Assembly (NCBI GenBank): GCA_902803035.1
Contig: CADCON010000227.1
Location: 1 to 6,385 of the forward strand
Length of the DNA stretch: 6,385 nucleotides
Direction: 5' to 3'
From: an uncultured Ruminococcus sp.
Lineage (GTDB): Bacteria > Bacillota > Clostridia > Oscillospirales > Acutalibacteraceae
The first letter of the stretch is position 1. Each line of letters starts with the position of its first letter. The notes beneath the pieces were generated by a model. The model was not told where the DNA came from and made no database searches. It saw only the letters and a list, made by a program, of their open reading frames with translations. Position numbers and translations under genes: made by a program. Below are positions 1 to 6,301 of this stretch, piece by piece.

Positions 1-163
1 CCTGCCACAGCCCCTTGAAGGAGCCGAGGACGATCAGGAAGAAACCCGGCATGAGAAGGAATCCGAGAATCTGGAAGGCATGCCTGACCGTCTGCGTTAC
101 GCTGATGCTTTTGAATAGTGAGTTTTCCTTCTTTTTGACGACAGCAAGTTGTCTTGTTTCCAT
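1..163 (-). CDS. 4Fe-4S binding membrane protein (NapH/NosR-like), N-terminal 54 residues only
   Basis: Partial gene whose 3' part lies beyond the left edge. The reading frame starts at an ATG (161-163) preceded by AGGAG (173-177) at 9 nt. The visible part begins METRQLAVVKKKENS, a charged cytoplasmic leader, then RHAFQILGF (residues 28-36) leading into a hydrophobic helix (about 32-48) and FKGLWQ. This pattern, a short Lys-rich leader, an Arg-x-x-x-Gln segment and a first transmembrane helix, resembles the start of membrane polyferredoxins of the NapH/NosR/4Fe-4S binding type that often sit next to apbE. The cysteine clusters that would prove it are outside the window. It lies 23 bp downstream of apbE with no terminator between, so the two are probably co-transcribed. 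The family call is inference from a short fragment plus context; any small membrane protein remains possible. Confidence 0.55.
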   Translation of the reverse strand, partial: METRQLAVVKKKENSLFKSISVTQTVRHAFQILGFLLMPGFFLIVLGSFKGLWQ

Positions 164-186
164 ATAAATCCGCTCCTTTTGATCAA

Positions 187-1056
187 TCATTGAACAGAAC
201 ACTTGAATGAAACCGGCCTGACACGTTCCCTGATATTGGAAGTGGCAAGGATCCCGCCATTCCGGAGAATAAAGACGCCCTCCAGTCCGAGAAGCGCCAG
301 CAGCTTCACGCCCCCCGCCGTGCCAAGAATCATGCAGGCGGTGGCGGCAGTATCGGCCGCGGCTCCGTCTTTTCCGATAACCGTCGCCGAAGCGAGATCG
401 CTTACGGCAGGTTTACCTGAAAAGGGGTCGTAGATGTGGCTTCCGCGTTCATATAGTCCGGAAGTGACCACCGCTTCCCCCTCGCTTTCCAGATACAGTG
501 CAATACTTTCCGCTTTGAAGGGATTGCGGACGCCAATTTTCCGGCTGATTCCGATATTGCGGACGGTCCCGCCGAGGTTGATGACCGCATTCTCCACGCC
601 CCCATGTTCAAGAATGCCCACGACACGGTCAACCGCCCAGCCCTTGGCAATGCCGCCCAGATGAATGCCCTGTCCGCGTCGCCTGAGCCGCACCGAAAGC
701 CTTTCTTCATCCAGCAGAATGTCGTGATAATCCACTCTGGCGGGCTTGCCCGCATCGGTCAGCGGCTTGGTGGTAATATCGAATACGCCGCCTGTCAGCC
801 CTCCGTATTCCTTACAGACCCGCAGCAGATCAAAGGTTTCCCTGTCAACAAGCGTGTCGAGAAGACCCGCGTTGGCGTTAATCCGGGATATCAGGCTTTC
901 GGGCTTGAAAACCGAAAGGCGGTCGTCCATCGTGTTGATATAATTCTCGGCGGCGTCGAGTGCCATTCTTACGGAATCCCGCTCCGGTTCGCTGAAATGC
1001 GCCGTAATTGAATTGACGGTACCGAAACCGAGAAACATTTTTTCGATCGTTCCCAC
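187..1056 (-). CDS. apbE: FAD:protein FMN transferase (ApbE family), cytoplasmic type
   Basis: ApbE enzymes split FAD and attach FMN through a phosphoester bond to a Thr/Ser of target flavoproteins such as NqrC/RnfG-type FMN-binding domains or fumarate reductases. At 289 residues it is near the usual catalytic-domain length. Family landmarks visible in order: FGT at 11-13, GGVFDITT 89-96, the nucleotide-binding GGIAKGWAVD 134-143, NLGGTV 160-165, SHIYDPFSGKP 206-216, and DTAATA 235-240, whose Asp235 and Thr239 match the metal ligands of the family. There is no signal peptide or lipobox; the catalytic core begins within about ten residues of the N-terminus, so it should act in the cytosol, unlike the many exported lipoprotein ApbEs. 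The start is GTG at 1054-1056, chosen because AGGAGG (1064-1069) sits 7 nt upstream; ATG at 1036-1038 is the alternative. It is the first gene of an operon with the 4Fe-4S-type membrane protein, so its substrate is probably encoded to the left. Confidence 0.93.
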   Translation of the reverse strand: MGTIEKMFLGFGTVNSITAHFSEPERDSVRMALDAAENYINTMDDRLSVFKPESLISRINANAGLLDTLVDRETFDLLRVCKEYGGLTGGVFDITTKPLTDAGKPARVDYHDILLDEERLSVRLRRRGQGIHLGGIAKGWAVDRVVGILEHGGVENAVINLGGTVRNIGISRKIGVRNPFKAESIALYLESEGEAVVTSGLYERGSHIYDPFSGKPAVSDLASATVIGKDGAAADTAATACMILGTAGGVKLLALLGLEGVFILRNGGILATSNIRERVRPVSFKCSVQ

Positions 1057-1063
1057 TGAATTG

Positions 1064-1092
1064 CCTCCTTTCTGCTTTCTGACATGATTATA
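1064..1092 (-). promoter_or_regulatory. Probable promoter -10 and ribosome binding site of apbE
   Basis: On the minus strand a perfect TATAAT lies at 1087-1092, which would start transcription near 1080 and give a leader of about 24 nt. AGGAGG at 1064-1069 follows and decides the GTG start. No good -35 is seen at 16-18 bp spacing (the best is TTAAGT at 19 bp), so the promoter is either weak or activator-dependent. It lies just downstream of the vanZ terminator, which supports independent transcription of apbE. Confidence 0.5.
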
Positions 1093-1127
1093 TCCCGCTA
1101 AGCTTAAAGATACTTAAAATCATTTTA

Positions 1128-1173
1128 TCTTTTTCAAAGAAAAAAGACCCGCTCCTATGCGGATGGGGTCTTT
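1128..1173 (-). terminator. Rho-independent terminator of the vanZ-family gene, overlapping its 3' end
   Basis: AAAGACCC (minus strand, 1166-1173) pairs perfectly with GGGTCTTT (1143-1150), and a run of T continues in TTTTTTCTTTG on the minus strand. The upstream arm lies inside the coding region and supplies codons for the C-terminal Lys-Thr-Pro; the stop codon at 1155-1157 is in the loop. It separates the vanZ-family gene from apbE. On the plus strand the tail is only three T, so it should act in one direction. Confidence 0.8.
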
Positions 1174-1760
1174 GTAACGGTCGGTTCGTCGGAAAAACAA
1201 TCCAGAAGCTTGCCGAAAATCAGGTGGAGCAGCTTGTAGAGGAGGAATCCCGCAGCCGCTCCCAATGTATTCAGAATGACGTCGTCAATATCTGTCCAGC
1301 GCGGAAGAAGAAGCTGAATGAGCTCAATGATAACCGAAATCAGCATACCGGACAGTACTGTGTCAATGAACGGCGTGCGCCACAGCAGCGGAAGAAAGAA
1401 TCCTATCGGCATAAACATCACGATATTCCCCAGCAGATTGATCACCAGGCTGTAGGAATTCTGATTAACCTGAAGATCCTTCCGGGTGTATTCTATCACC
1501 CGGAAGGGCTGCAACCGAGTTTCATGAACGCCTTCTCCCGTGAAGATCACGCCCTCCGGGCCGAATTTCATTCTCGGAATGATGGTCTGTGACGCAAGAC
1601 CCACCATGAAAAGCACAAACAACAGCAACGCTAATTCGCGCGGCCAGTTGATCTTTGTCTGTCTCCGTCTGAGATAGATGAACCGCGGAAGAAGATAAAA
1701 CGGCGCGGCAATCGCCATGAACGGAGCCATTGCTTTCAGAAAAAACGGTACGGCCCACAT
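1155..1760 (-). CDS. VanZ-family integral membrane protein
   Basis: A 201-residue polytopic membrane protein of the VanZ-like family, named after the low-level teicoplanin resistance protein of the vanA cluster; the biochemical role of most members is unknown. Visible family features: NLLGNIVMFMPIGFFLP at 108-124, then SVIIELIQLLLPR 142-154, TDIDD 156-160 and NTLGAAAGF 164-172, the usual N-x-x-G-N, E-x-x-Q and R-x-x-D-x-x-D pattern. About five hydrophobic helices can be drawn (roughly 8-30, 43-60, 105-127, 133-153, 160-182), with a polar insert at 62-104 that may be extracellular. The ATG start (1758-1760) has a GGGGAGGG-like site at 1768-1775. It is a monocistronic gene with its own promoter and terminator. 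No vanA/vanB-type genes accompany it, so glycopeptide resistance should not be inferred; a general envelope role is more likely. Confidence 0.88.
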   Translation of the reverse strand: MWAVPFFLKAMAPFMAIAAPFYLLPRFIYLRRRQTKINWPRELALLLFVLFMVGLASQTIIPRMKFGPEGVIFTGEGVHETRLQPFRVIEYTRKDLQVNQNSYSLVINLLGNIVMFMPIGFFLPLLWRTPFIDTVLSGMLISVIIELIQLLLPRWTDIDDVILNTLGAAAGFLLYKLLHLIFGKLLDCFSDEPTVTKTPSA

Positions 1761-1767
1761 TTCGCTT

Positions 1768-1821
1768 CCCTCCCCTTTTTTGGTCAGAAATTATTATACA
1801 CGTCACTCCTGCAAATGTACA
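1768..1821 (-). promoter_or_regulatory. Promoter and ribosome binding site of the vanZ-family gene
   Basis: The minus strand carries TGTACA (1816-1821, four of six matches to TTGACA), a 17-bp spacer, and a perfect TATAAT (1793-1798). Transcription would begin near 1786, leaving a short leader of about 26 nt with a GGGGAGGG ribosome binding site (1768-1775), 7-8 nt before the ATG. It faces away from the promoter at 1844-1872. Confidence 0.75.
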
Positions 1822-1843
1822 GAGCTTTTTTTCACGCACAAGA

Positions 1844-1898
1844 TTGACAAAGCGGTCGGTTTATGGTATGATTAACGGAAAATAAAAGGAAAGAGGAG
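1844..1898 (+). promoter_or_regulatory. Near-consensus sigma-A promoter and ribosome binding site of the 124-residue gene
   Basis: A perfect TTGACA at 1844-1849, exactly 17 bp, then TATGAT at 1867-1872 (five of six) with an extended TGG just before it. This is the best promoter in the window. The start would be near 1879, and AGAGGAG (1892-1898) lies 10 nt upstream of the ATG at 1909. No hairpin or operator-like palindrome is obvious in the short leader, so expression looks constitutive and strong. Confidence 0.85.
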
Positions 1899-1908
1899 CG
1901 CAAGCATT

Positions 1909-2283
1909 ATGAGAACCACTTACACAATTGACCTTCCTCCCATGCCGGAAGCATTTCACACGGCGGTAGCGGCACTGCTTACCAGCGAGAAATACAAGGA
2001 GGTACACTACACCAACCCCGAAACAAACGCGGATGAAATCGTGTGGAAATTCGGCGGCGTCATGGTCCTTCCCCGCTACATCAAGCTGGAATACACGCCC
2101 ACGCAGCTTATCATCTCCGGCTGGATGCAGGGCAAAAAGCAGCTTTTTGCAAAAACCGCCCCCGAATGGGAATTGGATTGCCGCGTGGCCTTCGGCTTTG
2201 CCGCACGTGAAAGCATCCGGCAGGTCATCGGCAAAATCATTGCCCTCGCCGACAAAGGCAGGCAAATGCCCCCGCAGCAGTAA
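1909..2283 (+). CDS. Conserved-looking hypothetical protein, 124 residues, function unknown
   Basis: I do not recognise this family. The protein starts MRTTYTIDLPPMPEAF, then a helix-like stretch (about 15-30), a loop with HYTNPETNADE (33-43), and a series of probable beta strands: EIVWKFG 43-49, VMVLPRYIKLEY 51-62, QLIISGWMQ 66-74. Next comes an aromatic PEWELD (85-90), then an amphipathic helix about 98-115 and a polar Gln/Pro-rich tail. There is no signal peptide, membrane helix or metal-binding cysteine cluster (a single Cys at 91), so a small cytosolic alpha/beta protein is likely. It is real rather than a chance reading frame: near-consensus promoter, good ribosome binding site, normal codon use and its own terminator. 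It is transcribed alone, divergent from the vanZ-family gene and convergent with the adhesin gene, so the neighbourhood gives no functional clue. Confidence 0.8.
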   Translation: MRTTYTIDLPPMPEAFHTAVAALLTSEKYKEVHYTNPETNADEIVWKFGGVMVLPRYIKLEYTPTQLIISGWMQGKKQLFAKTAPEWELDCRVAFGFAARESIRQVIGKIIALADKGRQMPPQQ

Positions 2284-2312
2284 AGAAGCCTCGCATACAC
2301 CGCGCACACAGC

Positions 2313-2360
2313 AAAAGACGGACGCCGCTGAATGACTCAGCGTGCCGCCCGTCTTTTTTT
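2313..2360 (+). terminator. Rho-independent terminator between convergent genes
   Basis: AAAAGACGG (2313-2321) pairs with CCGTCTTTT around 2348-2358, and an inner CGCTGA (2326-2331) pairs with TCAGCG (2337-2342) around a short loop, with a small bulge between. Seven T follow on the plus strand, so it terminates the 124-residue gene strongly. On the minus strand only four T follow the stem (then G), so it may also serve, less efficiently, as the terminator of the adhesin gene that ends at 2366. Confidence 0.88.
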
Positions 2361-2365
2361 ATGCT

Positions 2366-5300
2366 TTAATCCGTCTGATCCTCAGGCCGTCTTCGCATCA
2401 GATAAATGGCATAAGCAGAGGTGAAAATTCCGAATGCCACGACCAGAATGAACGACCACGCAATATCCGTTTCCACACCCGTGGGAATGAGCCTGCTGCG
2501 GTCATTGACATAATCGATCCGCTGGTGGGACTGAAGCCTTCCGTTGGACTCATTGGTCAGCGACCCGTAAACCGTGAAGGGAGCGTCATCCGGATCGCTG
2601 TGCTGCCTTCTCTCAACGCCGCTCGTAGTGAGGGATGTATCATATCCCCCCGCCGATTCGGGCGAATGATCCTCGGTGACGGTATAGCGCAGCGTGCCGG
2701 GTATCTTGTCAATGCGGATCGACTGACCGTGGCTCAGCGTGAAGCTGCCCCTGCCGTCCTCGATTGCCAGCTTGTCAATGATACTGCCGGAAATACCCGC
2801 GTCCTTCTCATACGGAAGCGTGCCGCTGAAGGGCTGCCCCTCCGCGTCCTCCAGTTCGATGATGAAGGTGAATTCCTTGCTGCGGTCTCCGAAATTGCCG
2901 GTGACGGTCTTGCTGACCGTAATATCATATACGTTCCCGGCGTTGATGATAAAGCCGTTATCGGGGGCATATCCCTTTGAATCGGTCACATCCGCGTGGG
3001 TGCTGTCCTGATAGGGTGCCGAGAATCCGTCGAGCGGTTCCTCCGTCGCGTAGTAGCTCCAGATAACGCCGTTCGGAGCATACTTTTGCAACCCCTCCGC
3101 CCGGAGAACGTACTTGCCGTTTCCTTTATCCTGCGCGCTGACCGACACGCCATCGGGAAGCGATCCGCTGGTGGTGCAGCCGTTCTCATTCATCACGCAC
3201 GCAATGGCAAAGGCGTCATCCTGCGTTCCGGATTTAGAACGCCGTATGGTCAGGCTGATTTCCCTGTCTGCCGGCCACAGGTTGCCGGAAGTATTTTTCC
3301 ACTGCTTGGTTACCGTGAAGTTTGTTCTGGCAGGGGCATTGGTGATAACGCCGTCTGGCGGCGAGGATGTTCCGTCGTCCGGATAGGACGGTTCATAGCC
3401 CGCGGAGCAGTCGATTTCGGTGATAAAATACACAAGCTCCTGATCGTTGTCGTCCGTGATGGATACATTTTCAAACGTGACCTCCCAATCCTGTCCTTCA
3501 TCCGTGTCAGTCACTCCCTGACAGTTCTCCGAAGGGGTAACCACCTTGGTTGCGAGGGCTTTCGCCTCCGACGGAGAACCGCCTACAGGATACCCCCACA
3601 GACAAAGCGTCGCGCTGGGATTCTCCGGTGGGTCGAGCCAGCATTTGGTGACACTGACGCTGGTGGTCTGCTTCGTGTTTTTAATGAGAACCGGCTCCTG
3701 ACTGTTCGGAAGCAGATAATAGGTGTCGTCCGATTCGTAGCCATTGAATTCCGTTTTCTCTACAACCGCATACTGCTGATTGGTCTGGCCATCCGCCTGG
3801 AATTTGGGCAGACCGAGGAAGGAGGCCGTTCCGGCAATGGTTTCGCCGTTGTCATCCGCTACGCCGTCGAGGTAAACGGTCTTCACCGGCGTGGTGCCTG
3901 GCGTTCCGTTGTCAAAGGTGACCACATCAAGCTGCACCGTCAAGCCCTTCGGCCAGTTGATTTCCCCGCCGTCCACGTCGTACCACTTCTTTACCGCCTT
4001 GCGGTCAACCGTTTCGGTGGAATAGGTATTGGTGAAGGTGACGCTCCTGTCCTCCGCTTTGTCGAGATGATCCATGGTGATCTCAAATTCCGCCGTTGGG
4101 GTAGTGCCTTTGACATTGTTCTCCCACTCGTATCTGACATAAGCGTCGGAACCGGCGTGATTCGCCTTGATGTCGTCGTTGCCGGATTCGGTGAGTCTGT
4201 ACCTGCCGACCTTCAGATTCCTGAGGCGGAAGAAGGAGCCTGCTTCCGACGACGTAAAATCATTGTATTTCACATCGTCATAGCCCTCCACTACCTTCCA
4301 TTGGGACAGCTCATCATCATATTTTTCGAGTCTGAAGCTGAGAAGTGCTTTGTCCGCATTGGTAAGATTGATATTGCCCTCGATTACCTTGTTCAGATTG
4401 ACGTTGATGGATTCGGGTGAATTGCGGACATTGAGCGTGTCGCCGTTGAGATAGACGCGGTTGGTGTAGTCCACCTTACCTTCGGTGTCGATCTTGAACT
4501 GATAGTAGATATCACTGGCATAGTAACCTTCCGGCGGCGTGATCTCATGAATATAGTAGTATCTTTCAGTGGAAAGGGCGAAGCCGTGTTCCGTCTGGCT
4601 GAGCTTGAGGTGAATCTGACCGTCCTTGCCTGTTGTGTTGTCATGTCCGGACGTCATGGTAAACGGGACGTCATCAACAAGAATCGGCGCGTACCCATCG
4701 GCGCGCACAGGGCCGATTTCATTGCCGTCTGCGCCGTTCCAGGATATATCGGACTTGCCGCCGAACTGCGGCATCATCCAGTTGATCCATCGGTATTCGT
4801 GCTGGCCGTTTTCATCGAGCGACTCCACATAGCATCTGCTGCCGCCAAAATCTCTCTTGTCAAAGAGCTTGAACAGAGACGTGTCATAGGTGTCGTGTAT
4901 GACAATCGGATCGTCGGAATAAATGCCGTTGACAGACACGCTGAAGCGGTAAACCGGATAGACCACGCTTATTTCCCTGCCGGTTTCCGGATCACCGACT
5001 CTTACCGTCGTGATCGGATTGCCATTCGTGAAATTCTGCCCGTTGTTGATCACGTGCTTGTAGATGCTGGTGGGCTGGGTGTTGAAGGCGGCTGTCGCCT
5101 TGGTGCTGTTGAGCACCACCCAGTTCTTGTGGGTAAAAATGCCGGGGCGATAGGTTTCGGAGCAGTTGATATAATCCCGCGCGTAATTTGCCCAGCTGAC
5201 GGGAAAGGTATTATTCATACGGACGGTGACAAGACGCTTTTCCGATCCGTCTTCAGGGTGATTCAGTCCCGGCGTCATATTGTAGTCCTTGAAGAATTGG

Positions 5301-5856
5301 ATATAAAGCCAATTGTTTGGCCATCTCTCGGAAGGATCGCTCCGGAAGCCGGACATATACAGCACGCCGTCGCTCCACATGGAGGGATCCGAGTCATAAT
5401 ACGCCGGGTTGCTTTCGTTCTTATAGTAATAGTAGACCCTGACCATCTCGCCCTGTTCAAGTCCGGTGATCTCCAGACTCTCCAGCGCCTCCTGACAGTT
5501 CCTGTCCTTTACCACGTTGCCATCCGCGTCGGTGTAGGAAGGAATGTAATTGCGGGGCAGCAGATTGGGATCCGTGATCTCTCCCTTGTCGTTTGCCTTC
5601 GCTTCGGACAGCTGGAGCTTTCCGTCCAGCGCATCCCCGCGCATTTCCATCTTGACCACCCATGTCACATGGTCTGAGCCGATGTTTGTCGCGCTCTTGG
5701 AAACGGCAAGCAGTCCGCCGTCAGGGGGATTGAGAAGCTGACCTGCCTCCGCGACGCCGCACTTGCCGGTAACAGTGTTGGAAACATACTCCTGTTCGGT
5801 CAGACCGAAGATATCCGAGGTGGTAGTGTATTCCATCCCATACTTGTAGGGGGGGG
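2366..5856 (-). CDS. Large CnaB/pilin-type cell-wall-anchored adhesin, main body (frame-disrupted at its 5' side)
   Basis: About 1160 residues of a surface adhesin read from just after a C8 run to the stop at 2366-2368. Order from the N-side: end of one adhesin module (YKYGMEYTTTSD); a second with VTWVVKMEM (about 5660) extending to about 4970; a third with YRFSVSVNG (about 4950); a SpaA-like module with EITPPEGYY and LNVRNSP (about 4670-4420). Then five modules follow, each with a Lys, Glu and Asn placed as in CnaB/pilin isopeptide folds. K/E/N codons lie at 4388/4187/4028 (NKVIEG, LTESG, FTNTY), 3989/3758/3677 (VKKW, VVEK, IKNTK), 3644/3416/3338 (VTKCW, ITEID, ITNAP), 3305/3041/2942 (VTKQW, ATEEP, IINAG) and 2909/2672/2504 (SKTVTGN, VTEDH, YVNDR). 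The last resembles the Spy0128-type pilin linkage domain. A sorting tail ends it. The frame stays open by chance to an ATG at 5968, but residues before the C run are out of frame with the true gene. It should be displayed on the wall and bind host or matrix ligands (inference). Confidence 0.85.
2369..2491 (-). other. C-terminal sortase-type cell wall sorting signal of the adhesin
   Basis: The last 41 residues hold LIPTG (codons 2477-2491), a hydrophobic helix beginning AWSFILVVAFGIF, and a short positive tail MRRRPEDQTD. The tripartite layout is that of a sortase substrate, but the motif is IPTG rather than LPxTG; (x)PTG variants are common in clostridial pilin-like proteins. Recognition by a dedicated sortase is inferred; no sortase gene lies in the window. 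Confidence 0.75.
5849..5856 (-). repeat. C8 mononucleotide tract causing a frameshift inside the adhesin gene
   Basis: Eight G on the plus strand (C8 in the coding strand). The frame upstream reads IPESD then CCC CCC CC; the frame downstream that continues the adhesin reads TAC AAG TAT (YKYGMEY). Six or nine C would join them, giving ESDPP(P)YKYGMEYTT, a natural continuation of an adhesin module ending in the Y-x-x-x-Y-T pattern. Eight C instead sends the upstream frame to a stop at 5800-5802. It is the longest homopolymer I see in the window. Confidence 0.85.
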
Positions 5857-6300
5857 ATCGGATTCCGGAATATGATAGGTAAAGGAGGAAGCATTCTCCA
5901 CATCCGTGCCCAGATCCTCCCATGGAATGCTTCTGACTGCGGCGAGATCGCCGTTTTTGTCGTAGCATCTGACGGTGACGCCCTCTCCGGAATAACGGGA
6001 GAGCCGCATGGCTGTTTCGCTCATGACATCAGTAAGATCGGAGCCTGCCAAAGAAACCAGCGCGTCACGGTTGGTAGTGACCTTCCAAGTGATGTCAGTG
6101 AAAGGATTTCCCTCTCTTCTTACATTTTTAGTATCGATAGCATCCTTTTCGATATCGGAAAAATCAATGCTGGAAACCCATGCGTTAGCCTCGTTGTCAC
6201 TGGGGTCATTGTCGCCGACAATCCTGACGGTGTTGCCGGTTTCTTCGAAGGTGGCGTTGGCGCTGCGGGCAATCTTATCGACATTGACGTCCGAGATGTA
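5857..6300 (-). pseudogene. 5' fragment of the same adhesin gene, cut off by an insertion sequence
   Basis: This frame encodes 148 adhesin residues upstream of the C8 run. They include ANAWVSSIDFSDIEKD, DITWKVTTNRDALVSLAGSD and LTDVMSETAMRLSRYSGEG, then FTYHIPESD. The pattern I-x-W-x-V...N...L...G-x-x-L-T-D-x-M matches the IgG-like adhesin modules at the N-terminus of CnaB-type surface proteins and resembles the VTWVVKMEM module further on. It has no start codon of its own with a ribosome binding site: going upstream the frame passes TCT GGC ACA and meets TAA at 6310-6312, the stop of a transposase. The native start, signal peptide and perhaps more modules are therefore missing. Read without repair, translation would stop at 5800. 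Joined to the main body by restoring the C run, the remaining protein would be about 1311 residues. Confidence 0.8.
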
Positions 6301-6301
6301 A

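Noticed and set aside
604..1011. Plus-strand open frame opposite apbE (135 codons)
   Set aside because: It runs antisense through conserved ApbE motifs and has no supporting signals.
1155..1760. Glycopeptide resistance determinant
   Set aside because: VanZ-family proteins are widespread in Bacillota without resistance, and no vanA/vanH/vanX or VanRS-type genes are present in the window.
2996..4420. Long plus-strand open frame (474 codons) antisense to the adhesin gene
   Set aside because: It lies wholly opposite recognisable CnaB modules, its product is Arg/Val/Gly-rich without any domain, and no promoter or good ribosome binding site precedes it; it is a codon-bias shadow.
2493..4420. Recent tandem duplication of the CnaB modules
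   Set aside because: The modules share only the fold-level pattern; their sequences differ too much for a visible DNA-level repeat.
4547..5677. Plus-strand open frame (376 codons) antisense to the adhesin gene
   Set aside because: Same reason: it overlaps real adhesin coding throughout and shows only low-complexity, His/Val/Ile/Arg-rich sequence.
5845..5860. Programmed ribosomal frameshift at the C8 tract
   Set aside because: There is no recognisable slippery heptamer with a downstream pseudoknot or an internal Shine-Dalgarno, and the gene lacks its start upstream anyway; length variation or error is simpler.
5857..5968. ATG at 5966-5968 as the true start of the adhesin
   Set aside because: The peptide it would give (MLRQKRRSRRSQKHS...) is Arg/Cys-rich, has no signal peptide, has no ribosome binding site, and overlaps the other frame that encodes convincing adhesin sequence up to the C8 run.
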